A DNA stretch of 64,000 bases from Acinetobacter guillouiae CIP 63.46 (GCF_000368145.1 NZ_KB849283.1:2275983-2339982), one strand, 5' to 3'. Counted from the stretch's first letter, positions 45,365 to 55,989 are shown. Translations and numbers: made by a program. Notes: a model not told the origin generated them from the sequence alone.

Positions 45365-46126
45365 TTATTTGATCCGATCTAACTTTTTCAACACTTCTGC
45401 AACGGCAACCATCGCAAAACTAGAAGTCACCACCACAGCCGAGCCATATCCACCACAGCGCAAGCCTGCACTCGCACACACATCAGCACTGGAAAAAGGA
45501 TTATCAATTGAATACACACAAGTAATGCCAAATTTTTCTTTTGGTTTCTTACAAATGCCTTTGGCGCGTAACTGACTCCGTAATTTTGCAAGCATCGGAT
45601 CTTGTTCTGTTTTAGATAAATCAGCAACACGAATTTTTAGAGGATCAAGCTTACCACCGGCCCCACCCGAAACAATCAAAGGAATTTTATTAAAACGACA
45701 ATGTAACATAAGTGCAAATTTTGCTTTAACGTCATCGATGCAATCTAAAATAATATCGGGAACATTTTCTAGAATTTCTTTCACATTATCTGGGCTGAGA
45801 TAATCATCAATCAAATTGATCTTGATCCGAGGATTAATTGAACGGCAACGTTCCGCCATCACTTCAATTTTCTCATGGCCTAAAGTAGAGGTCATTGCAG
45901 GCAGCTGTCGGTTGATATTTGAAGCAGCCACTGAATCCATATCGACCAGTGTTAACTCGCCAATCCCTGTACGTGCTAAGGCTTCGACCGCCCATGAGCC
46001 GACCCCACCAATACCGATCACCATGACATGACTTTTTTCATAGTGATTGAATGTCTCTTCTCCATAAATTTTGGCTACACCTGCAAAACGGCGCTCATAT
46101 TCATCATTTTGGAAAAGTTCAATCAT
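45365..46126 (-). CDS. tcdA: tRNA threonylcarbamoyladenosine dehydratase
   Basis: 253 residues from the ATG at 46126 (MIELFQNDEYERRFAG). E1-like fold with the nucleotide motif VIGIGGVGSWAVEALARTGI, the SNINRQLPA segment and the catalytic-region Cys in ICKKPKEKFG-type sequence. It cyclises t6A to ct6A in tRNA using ATP. The TTG start at 46138 is less likely. Normal length. Confidence 0.94.
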   Translation of the reverse strand: MIELFQNDEYERRFAGVAKIYGEETFNHYEKSHVMVIGIGGVGSWAVEALARTGIGELTLVDMDSVAASNINRQLPAMTSTLGHEKIEVMAERCRSINPRIKINLIDDYLSPDNVKEILENVPDIILDCIDDVKAKFALMLHCRFNKIPLIVSGGAGGKLDPLKIRVADLSKTEQDPMLAKLRSQLRAKGICKKPKEKFGITCVYSIDNPFSSADVCASAGLRCGGYGSAVVVTSSFAMVAVAEVLKKLDRIK

Positions 46127-46202
46127 GTCTAGTATCAACTCAAAAATACCTCGCTATTTTACTCATTTATCAACAGCGTGTCTTGCTTCAACACAATAAA
46201 AA

Positions 46203-46227
46203 AAGCCCTGCATTCTATACAGGGCTT
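46203..46227 (-). terminator. acnA terminator
   Basis: AAGCCCTG (46203-46210) pairs with CAGGGCTT (46220-46227), followed on the minus strand by TTTTTT. It lies 36 bases after the acnA stop. Confidence 0.88.
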
Positions 46228-46262
46228 GGAGAACTGAAATATATCGTGATTTATTGATTAGA

Positions 46263-49022
46263 CTATGAAGCGATTAAATTACGCAGTACATAATGCAAAA
46301 TACCACCTGCTTTAAAATATTCCACTTCATTCAAAGTATCAATACGGCATAACACTTTGAAACGATCTATTGAACCATCGACACGTTTAACCTCCACATC
46401 TAAAGTTTCATGTGGTTGTATGTCATCAGAAAGTCCATAAATAGACAATTGCTCATGGCCAGTTAAGTTGAGTGATTGACGAGTTTGACCATCCACAAAT
46501 TGCAACGGTAAAACCCCCATACCAACCAGATTTGAACGATGGATTCGTTCAAAACTTTCAGTAATCACCGCTTTTACTCCTAAAAGGTTGGTGCCTTTCG
46601 CCGCCCAGTCACGTGATGAGCCTGTACCATATTCCTTACCTGCAATGATGACCAACGGCGTTCCATCTTGCTGATACTTCATCGCAGCATCGTAAATGGC
46701 TAACTTCTCATCTGTCGGGATATAGAGGGTATTACCACCCTCTTCGCCATTGAGCATTTCATTCTTAATACGAATATTGGCAAAGGTTCCTCGCATCATC
46801 ACTTCATGATTACCACGACGAGATCCATAAGAGTTAAAGTCCTTTTGATCGACACCTTGCGCTTCTAGATAACGACCTGCTGGACTGTCTTTCTTAATAT
46901 TCCCCGCAGGAGAAATATGATCTGTTGTGACTGAGTCGCCAAGAACGGCCAAGATATTTGCATTAAGAATATCTTTAATTGGTTTCGCGGGTTGATCAAT
47001 ACCTTCAAAGAACGGAGGATGACGAATATACGTTGAGTTTTCATCCCATTCATAGGTTTCAGAATCAGGGATTTGAATTGCTTGCCATTTTTCATCACCA
47101 TCAAAAACTGCCGCATATTCTTTATGGAACATCGCTGTATTAACTTTTTGCAGCACCTCATCAATCTCGATTTGACTCGGCCAAATGTCTTTGAGATATA
47201 CTGGTTGACCTTGTTGATCGTGCCCTAATGCTGTGCTGGTAATGTCACTACGAATGGTACCTAATAAACCAAACGCAACCACCAAAGGTGGTGATGCAAG
47301 CCAATTGGTTTTTACCAGTGGATGTACCCGCCCTTCAAAGTTTCGGTTGCCTGAAAGTACCGACGCAACATTCAGGTCATGGCACTGAATAGCGTCTTCA
47401 ATCGGTTTAGGTAAAGGTCCTGAATTACCAATACATGTGGTACAACCATAACCAACGAGGTTATAGCCCAACTGGTCTAAATAAGACATTAACCCTGCCG
47501 CTTCTAAATAATCGGTTACCACTTTAGAGCCTGGTGCAAGAGAACTCTTGACCCATGGCTTACGTTGAATACCTTTTTCGATGGCTTTCTTTGCCAACAA
47601 ACCCGCAGCCAACATCACACTTGGATTAGAAGTATTGGTACATGAAGTAATCGCAGAAATCACCACATCACCATCCGTCAATGGATAGCGTTTACCATCA
47701 ATCACACAATGCGGTTCTTCATTTTGTAACGCAGACTGTTTTGAATCAATTGCTGTACCTGCACCACCTTCATTGGCTAAACGTTCTTTTTCTTCACCTT
47801 TAGCTGGCTTAAGATCCAGCGCCATTAAGGCACTAAAAGTTTGTGGGATATCAGGCAATGCCACTCGATCTTGCGGACGTTTCGGGCCAGCAACACTTGC
47901 TTCAACGGTTCCCATATCCAAAGCAAGCACATCGGTAAATACAGGTTCATCCCCAGTATGACGCCATAAGCCTTGTTCTTTACAATAAGCCTCAACCAAT
48001 GCAATACGGTCTTCTTTACGACCCGTTAAACGCATATACCCTAGAGTGATTTCATCAATCGGGAAAAAGCCACATGTTGCACCATATTCGGGTGCCATAT
48101 TGGCAATGGTTGCTCGGTCTGCAAGAGGCAAAAATGCCAGCCCATCACCATAGAATTCAACAAATTTACCCACCACGCCTTTTTTACGTAGCATCTGAGT
48201 AATGGTTAAAACCAAATCCGTTGCGGTAATCCCTTCACGCAATTTTCCTGTCAATTTAAAACCAATCACTTCTGGAATCAGCATTGAAATCGGCTGTCCA
48301 AGCATGGCCGCTTCGGCTTCAATTCCACCCACGCCCCAACCCAATACACCTAAACCATTGATCATTGTGGTGTGTGAATCTGTACCGACTAAGGTATCGG
48401 GAAATGCAAATACCTCACCATCACTTTCACCCAGCCACACTGCTTGAGCTAGGTATTCCAAATTGACTTGATGGCAAATCCCTGTTCCGGGTGGTACCAC
48501 ACTAAAATTATCAAAAGAAGACTGCCCCCAACGGAGGAATTGATAACGCTCTCCATTACGTTGCATCTCAATTTCGACATTCTCATCGAAGGCATGATCT
48601 GTCCCAAAGTGATCCACCATCACAGAGTGGTCAATGACCAAATCCACTGGAGATAAAGGGTTAATTAAATTGGGATCTTTATTGGCTTTCTGTACAGCTG
48701 CACGCATCGCAGCCAAATCTACCACAGCAGGTACACCAGTAAAATCTTGCATCAAGACCCGTGCAGGGCGATATTGGATTTCTTGATCTGAAGTTTTATT
48801 GTTTTGCCAATCAACAATCGCCTGAATATCGCTTTGCCTCACGGTTTGATCATCTTCAAACCTAAGTAAATTTTCCAATAATACTTTGAGTGATTTAGGC
48901 AATTTTGAAATATCACCTAAGCTCGCTTGAACCTGTTTTAAATTAAAAATTTTATATCTTGTATCCCCTACAGTTAGGTCTTGTAGAGAATTTAAACGAT
49001 TGATATGACCATATTTTGCCAT
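46263..49022 (-). CDS. acnA: Aconitate hydratase A
   Basis: 919 residues from the ATG at 49022, which has GGAGG 9 bases upstream. The [4Fe-4S] ligands are Cys in SCTNTSNPSVM and the GCTTCIGNSGPLP pair. Substrate segments VGTDSHTTMINGLGVLGWGVGG and the C-terminal swivel domain (KEYGTGSSRDWAAKG, here only landmarks) are intact. TCA/glyoxylate-cycle enzyme converting citrate to isocitrate. The longer frame from 49157 adds 45 residues overlapping the tatD end and is rejected. Confidence 0.96.
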   Translation of the reverse strand: MAKYGHINRLNSLQDLTVGDTRYKIFNLKQVQASLGDISKLPKSLKVLLENLLRFEDDQTVRQSDIQAIVDWQNNKTSDQEIQYRPARVLMQDFTGVPAVVDLAAMRAAVQKANKDPNLINPLSPVDLVIDHSVMVDHFGTDHAFDENVEIEMQRNGERYQFLRWGQSSFDNFSVVPPGTGICHQVNLEYLAQAVWLGESDGEVFAFPDTLVGTDSHTTMINGLGVLGWGVGGIEAEAAMLGQPISMLIPEVIGFKLTGKLREGITATDLVLTITQMLRKKGVVGKFVEFYGDGLAFLPLADRATIANMAPEYGATCGFFPIDEITLGYMRLTGRKEDRIALVEAYCKEQGLWRHTGDEPVFTDVLALDMGTVEASVAGPKRPQDRVALPDIPQTFSALMALDLKPAKGEEKERLANEGGAGTAIDSKQSALQNEEPHCVIDGKRYPLTDGDVVISAITSCTNTSNPSVMLAAGLLAKKAIEKGIQRKPWVKSSLAPGSKVVTDYLEAAGLMSYLDQLGYNLVGYGCTTCIGNSGPLPKPIEDAIQCHDLNVASVLSGNRNFEGRVHPLVKTNWLASPPLVVAFGLLGTIRSDITSTALGHDQQGQPVYLKDIWPSQIEIDEVLQKVNTAMFHKEYAAVFDGDEKWQAIQIPDSETYEWDENSTYIRHPPFFEGIDQPAKPIKDILNANILAVLGDSVTTDHISPAGNIKKDSPAGRYLEAQGVDQKDFNSYGSRRGNHEVMMRGTFANIRIKNEMLNGEEGGNTLYIPTDEKLAIYDAAMKYQQDGTPLVIIAGKEYGTGSSRDWAAKGTNLLGVKAVITESFERIHRSNLVGMGVLPLQFVDGQTRQSLNLTGHEQLSIYGLSDDIQPHETLDVEVKRVDGSIDRFKVLCRIDTLNEVEYFKAGGILHYVLRNLIAS

Positions 49023-49135
49023 TGGTTGAACCTCCAGCTTGGCGTTAACTTTCTTATTGGCTACTTGGAGTACTTCTTTAAATCTAAGACAAATATTTAT
49101 TTTAGGTGTTGTTGATTGGTTATTTTTATTCAAAT

Positions 49136-49957
49136 TCACATCGGTAAATGTAAGCATTCATGTGAGTTTTTCCACAACACACCTGCCAATGTTGCTTGAT
49201 CCATTGCCAAACTTTCAGCTAAACCCGCCAAGACAAAAGGCAAGTTCACTGGTGTATTACGGGTATGCTGTTGGTCAGATATCTGGCAACACAGTGGTGT
49301 CATATCTGGGCAATCGGTTTCTAGCACTAAATGTTGCGCACCAACCGCTTGTACAACTGCATGCAGTTTTTTGGCATTTGGATTGGTAATTTGTCCTGTG
49401 ACACCTAGTTTAAAGCCTAATTTAATAAAGGCTTTTGCCTCTTCTATTCCCCCACTAAAAGCATGTGCAATACCACCATGTTTAAACTGGTTCTGTTTCA
49501 ACATTGCAAGCACGTCAGCATGTGACTTACGAATATGTAGAAGAATGGGTTTATCGTATTGTTGGGCAAGTTCAATTTGGGCTGAAAAAAAATCTTGTTG
49601 TTTTTGAAAAATCTCAGCTTGTTTATGCTGTTTAAGAAACGTGTCTAAGCCAATTTCACCTACCGCAATACAAACTTCAGTTCTCAGTATATTTTCCAAA
49701 GCATTTAAATGCTCTAGACAGTGTTGTTCGATATAAAAGGGATGCAACCCCGGCGCAAGATGGCTACGGGGCGCATTATTTAGCTGATTTAAAAATTGCT
49801 GAGTGTCTATCAAATCTTGAAAGCGTTCATATAGAAACCCAATCAAAATCAAATGTTCTACACCCACCTTTTTTGCTTGATACGCCAATTGTTCCCGATC
49901 CAGATCAAAATCAGCAACATCAAAATGCGTATGTGTATCAAACAAAGGCCAAGGCAT
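49136..49957 (-). CDS. TatD family metal-dependent hydrolase
   Basis: 273 residues. Metal ligands of the amidohydrolase-like fold are visible: DTHTHFD at the N-terminus, VGEIGLD, LLHIRKSH, AHAFSGG and LETDCPD. TatD-like DNases/deoxyribonucleases. The start shares one base with the stop of the upstream lipoprotein gene (TAATG), so translation is coupled. The paralogue class (YjjV-like) is suggested by LETDCPDMTP. Confidence 0.92.
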   Translation of the reverse strand: MPWPLFDTHTHFDVADFDLDREQLAYQAKKVGVEHLILIGFLYERFQDLIDTQQFLNQLNNAPRSHLAPGLHPFYIEQHCLEHLNALENILRTEVCIAVGEIGLDTFLKQHKQAEIFQKQQDFFSAQIELAQQYDKPILLHIRKSHADVLAMLKQNQFKHGGIAHAFSGGIEEAKAFIKLGFKLGVTGQITNPNAKKLHAVVQAVGAQHLVLETDCPDMTPLCCQISDQQHTRNTPVNLPFVLAGLAESLAMDQATLAGVLWKNSHECLHLPM

Positions 49958-50931
49958 TAGGATTTCGCTTTCCCACTTGCAACAGGTGCAGAACTGCTTG
50001 GCTGATCAACTTGCATCTCCGCTGGGAAATATTGACTTTTCAACACGCCTTTTAATTGATCGTAAGGAATCATCAAACGCGGTAAGCCAACAACATAAGG
50101 TCCTATATCATATTCACCATATTGTAAAATCAGACCTTGTTTACCCAAATAGAAATTGTCTGATAATGTAAACTTCCACGCCTGTTCATATTCATTGACG
50201 CTTTCAGCAAGTTTTGAATCGATAACCCAAGTTTTAAATGCATCATGTGCCAATTTTTCAAATTTAGCTTTTTGATTGGCTTCAATGATTTGATCCAAGC
50301 CAACTTGTTTTTTACTCACCAAATCAAAGTTAAAATAGGTTTGCGCAGATGCCCCATGTGCACCGCCTAAATAACTACTGGTATTTAATACCACCGTCGC
50401 TAAAGGTTTATCTGAGTTTAAAATTTTAGGACTTAAACTAATCGTGATCTGGCCACTTGCCCCTAATGTTTTAAGCTCTTTATCCATCTCAAGAAATGAA
50501 TTTGCATAAGGTTGTACACGCTCTTGCAATTGCTGAACAGGGGTCTTATTGGCTTGCACCTCACTTGCTGAAGCTTGTGAAGCCGTTTGCTGCTGATCTG
50601 CATCTTTTTTCGCTTTACTCAATTGCGCGATATCCAGCATTTTATCCAGATTATCTAAAATCGCTTGATCAATCGTTTCATCAACAAAAGCCTGATTGCT
50701 TTTTAGTCTTTCTATAGAAAACTCAGGGCATGTATTGCCATTACACTCAGGCAGTGTCAATTTTACTTTTTCTGTATCGCCCTGTAATAACATTGATGTA
50801 TCTGGCACTTGAGATGCAGCACTTTGATCAACTGTTGGTTCTGCTTTTTTCGAGTCAGATTTTTGACATGCAGTTAACCCTAAAGTGATCACCAGAATTG
50901 AAAGCGCTAAAGTACTTTTTTGATTTAACAT
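49957..50931 (-). CDS. DUF3298/RsiV-like lipoprotein
   Basis: 324 residues. Signal peptide with lipobox LTAC (about residue 22). A ~90-residue linker rich in Ala/Gln/Ser is followed by a domain with SSYLGGAHGASAQTYFNFDL, the DUF3298 (RsiV) hallmark, and LPRLMIPYDQLKGVL at the end. An envelope lipoprotein of unknown role. Coupled to the TatD gene. A diverged paralogue is at 51158-51991. Confidence 0.8.
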   Translation of the reverse strand: MLNQKSTLALSILVITLGLTACQKSDSKKAEPTVDQSAASQVPDTSMLLQGDTEKVKLTLPECNGNTCPEFSIERLKSNQAFVDETIDQAILDNLDKMLDIAQLSKAKKDADQQQTASQASASEVQANKTPVQQLQERVQPYANSFLEMDKELKTLGASGQITISLSPKILNSDKPLATVVLNTSSYLGGAHGASAQTYFNFDLVSKKQVGLDQIIEANQKAKFEKLAHDAFKTWVIDSKLAESVNEYEQAWKFTLSDNFYLGKQGLILQYGEYDIGPYVVGLPRLMIPYDQLKGVLKSQYFPAEMQVDQPSSSAPVASGKAKS

Positions 50932-51157
50932 TTCACAAACCTATCCAACGAATCAAGCCAAGATTTTTTAATCTCTATATTCATTAGCCTATTCTTCTAT
51001 ATATAAATCCTCAATCAAAATTTGTATGAAAATTGAAGCGTTATTGCAATACATGGCTCAAGTTTAGTGATCATATAATTAATTTAACAAGGACCAATGA
51101 TCTTAACCGTTACGCTTTAGAATCCAGCTAAAATTGGCAGAATGATCAGGATACACC

Positions 51158-51991
51158 TTAAAACATGCGTTGATACACTTCAGGCTTAAGTATTTTTTGC
51201 GTCTGTTCTTTGCTCAAATAAATATCCAACTGGGTACCATCTTCGACAATTTCATTGGCGCGATAATGTAACCCAACACCTTCACCATCAAAGAACCAAT
51301 CGGCTTGCCCCCAATATAACTTTTTAGGCGCATTCTTTTTCACATCGCTATTTTGCTTTTCTAACCATTCCGCATATTTTTCTTGTACCCAGATATTCAG
51401 TTGATTCTGATGTTTAGCATCAATCACATCTAAAATACTTAAGCTTTTCTTCAATTTCCGGTCAGCAACAAAAAAGTACTGTCGTTCTTTGATACTGACA
51501 TCGGCTTGTAAACTATTGACTGAAACTTGCAATAAAACATACTGATTGCGTTGTGAAGCCATACGCGTTTGCATATGCAGTTCAAACGCTTTATTTTTCG
51601 GGAATTCTTCTTGCCAAGTATCTGATTTTTTAACAAAAGCATTAATGGCCTGTTGTAAGGTCATATTCTGTTTTAAATTAATCTGTGCCTGAATCACCTT
51701 GGACTGACTATTTGCAATCCACTGATTTAACCAATTGTCTTGGGTTTTAATGGTTTGAATATCAATTTCAATGCAATTGTTCTTTTCACAAAACGGTAAG
51801 GCATAATCAGCTTTGGTTTCTTGAATATTTAAATAAGGTAAAACTTCAGCGGCTTCTTGTTTGGTTTGTAATACAGAACCATCTTTGTCCTGATCTTTTT
51901 TAGAATCACATGCAACCAAAACCATTGTACTTAAGCAAAGCACTGAAATTATTTTTTTTGAAAATTGCACTGCATAAATCCCTTTGGACAA
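51158..51991 (-). CDS. Putative lipoprotein, diverged paralogue of the DUF3298 protein
   Basis: 277 residues with a signal peptide and lipobox LVAC. The layout matches its neighbour: LPFCEKNNCIEIDIQTIKTQ corresponds to LPECNGNTCPEFSIERLKSN, and a WLN/FVD then I segment follows. The GGAHG motif is absent, so the DUF3298 assignment is weak. The 226 bases between the two genes hold nothing recognisable. Confidence 0.65.
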   Translation of the reverse strand: MSKGIYAVQFSKKIISVLCLSTMVLVACDSKKDQDKDGSVLQTKQEAAEVLPYLNIQETKADYALPFCEKNNCIEIDIQTIKTQDNWLNQWIANSQSKVIQAQINLKQNMTLQQAINAFVKKSDTWQEEFPKNKAFELHMQTRMASQRNQYVLLQVSVNSLQADVSIKERQYFFVADRKLKKSLSILDVIDAKHQNQLNIWVQEKYAEWLEKQNSDVKKNAPKKLYWGQADWFFDGEGVGLHYRANEIVEDGTQLDIYLSKEQTQKILKPEVYQRMF

Positions 51992-52012
51992 AAAGCATTG
52001 TATTTTGATACA

Positions 52013-52041
52013 AAAACAGCTTCACAAGGAAGCTGTTTTTA
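52013..52041 (-). terminator. prfC terminator
   Basis: AAAAACAGCTTC (52013-52024) pairs perfectly with GAAGCTGTTTTT (52030-52041), 5-base loop, 24 bases after the prfC stop. Confidence 0.9.
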
Positions 52042-52065
52042 CATTTTGCAATAAGTTAGCTGAAC

Positions 52066-53655
52066 TTAATGCTCACGTGTAGAACGGAATTGAATATCTG
52101 GATAACGCTCTTGCATTAATTGTAGATTCACTCGGCTTGGTGCGAGATAAGTTAAATGCCCACCACCATCGACAGAAAGTTGGTCATGTGCCTTTTTCTT
52201 AAATTCATTAAATTTCTTTTCATCATCACAAGAAACCCAACGCACTGTGTTGATGTTCACTGGCTCATAAATACAATCTACTTTGTATTCTTCTTTCAAA
52301 CGATACGCCACCACATCAAACTGAAGTACACCTACAGCCCCAACAATCAAGTCATTGTTGATTTGTGGCATAAACACCTGAGTTGCACCTTCTTCTGAAA
52401 GCTCTTTTAAACCCTTTTGCAATTGTTTAGATTTCAATGGATCTTTTAAACGTACACGGCGGAACATTTCAGGTGCAAAGTGTGGAATCCCCGTAAAATG
52501 GAGTTTTTCACCAGAAGTGAATGTATCACCAATCTGAATCGTACCGTGGTTATGTAAACCAATGATATCACCAGGCCAAGCTTCTTCAAGTTGCTCACGT
52601 TCACCCGCAAGGAATGTCAATGCATCACTGATACGCACATCTTTACCAATGCGCACATGATTCATCTTTAAACCTTTCTCATACTTACCTGAACAGATAC
52701 GCATGAAGGCAATACGGTCACGGTGTTTTGGATCCATATTGGCTTGGATTTTAAATACAAATCCACTGAAGCCTTCTTCCGTTGCTTCAACAGTACGTTC
52801 ATGTGTTGGATGTGCTTTCGGTTGTGGTGCCCACTGAATAAATGCATTTAATACATGGTCAACCGCAAAGTTACCCAACGCTGTACCAAACAATACTGGT
52901 GTTTGACGACCTGCTAAAAACTCCGCTGGATCTAGCGGATCATTCGCCATTTGCACCAATTCTAAAGATTCTTCAAATGAGGCAAAGGCCAAATCGCCTA
53001 CTTTTTCACGAATGTCTGGATAGTCATATCCATCACGGATTTCAATATCTGTAATGGTCGAACCAAAACCCGCTTTATATACATAAAGCTTATTTTCAAT
53101 GATGTTATATACGCCAGCGAAGTCACGCCCCATACCCAATGGCCAAGTAATCGGCACACAACGGATTTTAAGCACGTTTTCAATTTCATCAAGCAATTCT
53201 AATGGCTCACGGATTTCACGGTCCATTTTGTTGACAAAAGAAATGATCGGGGTATCGCGCATACGACACACTTCCATCAATTTGATGGTCCGTTCCTCGA
53301 CCCCTTTTGCACCATCAATCACCATCAACGCTGAGTCAACGGCAGTTAAAGTACGATAGGTATCTTCAGAGAAGTCTTCATGTCCCGGTGTATCAAGTAG
53401 ATTGATAACATGATTTTTATAAGGGAACTGCATGACTGAGGTAGTAATCGAAATACCACGCTCTTTTTCCATTTCCATCCAGTCAGATGTCGCAGAACGG
53501 TCAGACTTTCGACTTTTAACCATACCTGCAACTTGGATTGCTTTACCCCACAACAACAGTTTTTCTGTCATTGTGGTTTTACCAGCATCGGGGTGGGAAA
53601 TAATAGCGAAGGTACGTCGCTGAGCGACTTGCGCCGCTAATTCATCTTTAAACAT
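52066..53655 (-). CDS. prfC: Peptide chain release factor 3
   Basis: 529 residues, normal RF3 length. Translational GTPase with G1 [16 protein letters not shown]3 [15 protein letters not shown]4 NKMDRE and the RF3-specific [19 protein letters not shown]. It recycles RF1/RF2 after termination using GTP. Upstream 53656-53870 holds no gene but has ATGTACA repeats (tatgtacac at 53671 and 53682) near the likely promoter. Confidence 0.96.
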   Translation of the reverse strand: MFKDELAAQVAQRRTFAIISHPDAGKTTMTEKLLLWGKAIQVAGMVKSRKSDRSATSDWMEMEKERGISITTSVMQFPYKNHVINLLDTPGHEDFSEDTYRTLTAVDSALMVIDGAKGVEERTIKLMEVCRMRDTPIISFVNKMDREIREPLELLDEIENVLKIRCVPITWPLGMGRDFAGVYNIIENKLYVYKAGFGSTITDIEIRDGYDYPDIREKVGDLAFASFEESLELVQMANDPLDPAEFLAGRQTPVLFGTALGNFAVDHVLNAFIQWAPQPKAHPTHERTVEATEEGFSGFVFKIQANMDPKHRDRIAFMRICSGKYEKGLKMNHVRIGKDVRISDALTFLAGEREQLEEAWPGDIIGLHNHGTIQIGDTFTSGEKLHFTGIPHFAPEMFRRVRLKDPLKSKQLQKGLKELSEEGATQVFMPQINNDLIVGAVGVLQFDVVAYRLKEEYKVDCIYEPVNINTVRWVSCDDEKKFNEFKKKAHDQLSVDGGGHLTYLAPSRVNLQLMQERYPDIQFRSTREH

Positions 53656-53870
53656 AAAAAATCTACAATATGTACACAGTTATGTACACATTTATAAATA
53701 TGTACTTGAACTGGAAAATGGGAATTCAAAAATTGGCGATATTGTATCAGATTTAGCGTCGTTTTTAACGATTGTTGCTATATCATTAAGCACTTTGATC
53801 ACGCAGACTTAGCAAAAATGCTAGAAAGAGGATGAGCGGTACTGAGCTAAAATAAGTCCAAATCTATACA

Positions 53871-54230
53871 TTAGTTTTCGTGAGGATCACCTGAGTGATT
53901 TAAGTAAATATCATCTAAAAGCGCAAAGTACTGAACATGATCACTATCTTCAAGCAAACAGACGAAACGCCACTGCTCCTTTTCACTCTTATAAATTTTT
54001 CCCATAATTTCTGTTGAAATATATTGTTTTCCAAGCTTTCGATCAAAACGATTGATAATAATACTGTTCTTTTTAAAATGAGTTATATCCAAAATTTTAG
54101 AATTTCCCCCATTCTGTTTAATTCCAAAATCAAAGCATTTCTTGACCGCATCATCGTTATAATCATTTGCATAAGCCAACCCACTACACGATAGTAGCGC
54201 AACAATTACATAAATATATTTTAATTCCAT
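53871..54230 (-). CDS. Exported hypothetical protein
   Basis: 119 residues with a signal peptide (IYVIVALLSCSGLAYA-N) and a mature ~98-residue domain with two cysteines (KKCFDFG, VCLLED). Not recognised. It marks the beginning of the AT-rich accessory region. Confidence 0.6.
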   Translation of the reverse strand: MELKYIYVIVALLSCSGLAYANDYNDDAVKKCFDFGIKQNGGNSKILDITHFKKNSIIINRFDRKLGKQYISTEIMGKIYKSEKEQWRFVCLLEDSDHVQYFALLDDIYLNHSGDPHEN

Positions 54231-54681
54231 CTCGCATCATCCCGATAATTAAGACAGTCATTGTTAAGCTAAAGTTTGAATTATTCTAAATAAGAGAATA
54301 TCCATATACTGTTTTTTGATTTGTCAGCATCAATTTTTTAACTTAGATTTTTTATAAATCATGTATCCATAAGAAACCACGATTAATTTAAGTGTATTTT
54401 AAAAATCTATTTAAACCATAATATTACACATTTCACTTGTAGCATATGAATGCTTACTCAATTAATTTAGAATATAAATATCATAAAAATTCACGTGATT
54501 TATATAACTAAATTTAATAAAAACTGTTGATCTTTACTATTTTTAAATATCTTTAATCAGAATTCACAATATATTAAAACGAATACAAATATTTTAAAAT
54601 TATTGAATAACGAGCTTAATTTTTTTAAAAAACATAAACTTAATTAGCCCGTCATTTTTTAACAGGGTATAATTAACACAA
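54231..54681. other. AT-rich gene-free stretch
   Basis: No credible gene, RNA or repeat seen. Strongly AT-rich, without clear hairpin terminators. It separates the exported-protein gene from the recombinase-like gene. Confidence 0.5.
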
Positions 54682-55254
54682 TTATTTTTTTGCTGCTTTA
54701 TCTAAAATCCTTTGTATAACTGTACGTGTAACTGAAAACCGCTTAGCTAAGGAATAAACACTCTCCCCCCTCTTAAACAATTCAAGTACTTGTTTTTTTT
54801 GATCATTTGTTAAAATCTCTGGCCTTCCAACTTTTTTAACAATTTTATTTTGTTTTTCATTATTAAAATTAAATAATTTTTCAAATTCAAAACATAACTT
54901 TAAGAAATGAAGAAAAAAAATTTTCATGTCCCCATTGATCTCACTTTTTGAATAATCCAAACAAATTAGTCTAATTTTTTTCTGGTAAATTTTATCAGTT
55001 ATAGATAGTATTTCTTCAAAATTACTACCCAAACAATCTATACTTTTTATTACTAGCAAGTCATCATCCTCCAAAGAGTAATTTATTAAATTCAATAATT
55101 TATCTCTAAAAAATATGGATTTATTGACAGAAACCTCTTCAAAAACCAATCTATTTTTTTGGATCTTATAACCAAATTCGTTAAAAAATGAAAGAAATTT
55201 ACCTGATTCAAACTCTACATTGGGTTCAATTCTAACATAGGCATACGTACGCAT
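54682..55254 (-). CDS. Serine-recombinase-like protein lacking catalytic residues
   Basis: 190 residues with the overall layout of Hin/Tn3-type resolvases: N-terminal domain (RTYAYVRIEP), a long helix (FLHFLKLCFEFEKLFNF) and a C-terminal HTH (KVGRPEILTNDQKKQVLEL then SVYSLAKRFSVTRTVIQRIL). Where resolvases have YARVS with the Ser nucleophile it reads YAYVR; where they have DRLGR it reads DCLGS. It should therefore be unable to cut DNA, but the HTH is intact. It is divergent from the operon at 55990, with a ~735-bp AT-rich region between, so a regulatory role is plausible. Confidence 0.75.
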   Translation of the reverse strand: MRTYAYVRIEPNVEFESGKFLSFFNEFGYKIQKNRLVFEEVSVNKSIFFRDKLLNLINYSLEDDDLLVIKSIDCLGSNFEEILSITDKIYQKKIRLICLDYSKSEINGDMKIFFLHFLKLCFEFEKLFNFNNEKQNKIVKKVGRPEILTNDQKKQVLELFKRGESVYSLAKRFSVTRTVIQRILDKAAKK

Positions 55255-55989
55255 ATTAATACACCAAAAAGTAACAAAAATAAACGCAATAAAACTAGCA
55301 TATATATTTTTTAAAAAACATGATATAAATCACACTATTCTATTAAATAATGTATAAAACTTATCAGTAGATTTTCAAACTTTATTAGAAAAAAAGTGAA
55401 TATAACAAAATGAAAATATCTAAGAATTTATAAAAATTATCACATAAGTCAATAATATTATTAATTTATTTTTAATCTTGATGGAAAATTAAAAAATTAA
55501 TAAAGTTGAAAAATTCTTTCATCAAGTGCCTAGAAAGTAACATATTAAATACATGAATTAAATTTAATGTTTTTTAAAACATATAAATAAAACAAAAGAA
55601 ACATCTTTACCTTTACCCAAAAACACCTTTCAAATACTTTAAATCTAAAAACGATAAATTGTAGAGCAATAAAAAAAAAATCAAAAATCAAAAAGAGTTA
55701 AAACATCAAAAAAACCTAACTAACAATCTCATTAAAATTTATTAATTAAAAATATTAAAACCATGCTTATAATCATATATATGTTCAAAACATACAAAAT
55801 TAAAATCAAGCACAACAATAAAAAAACATAGACTTAAAAAATAAAACACTGATTTAAATAAATTTTAAAATCATAAAAAATATAAAAATTTTATAATTTT
55901 CAACATATTGAAAAAACAAAAAAAGGATATGATACTTGGTTATATTTGACAGAATTATCAAATTTAAAAAAATTCATATAGGATTAAAG
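55255..55989. other. Very AT-rich divergent control region
   Basis: Sampled 60-base lines contain only about 15-20% G+C (for example 55681-55800). No gene seen. It lies between the recombinase-like gene and the four-gene operon and must hold both promoters. Such DNA is typically curved and a target for H-NS-type silencing. Confidence 0.55.

Noticed and set aside
49023-49157. 45-residue N-terminal extension of aconitase
   Set aside because: Overlaps the tatD end; the ATG at 49022 has a good ribosome-binding site and gives the usual length.
55255-55935. Invertible promoter flanked by inverted repeats next to the recombinase-like gene
   Set aside because: I could not find a convincing pair of inverted recombination sites in the AT-rich region, and the protein lacks the catalytic serine.
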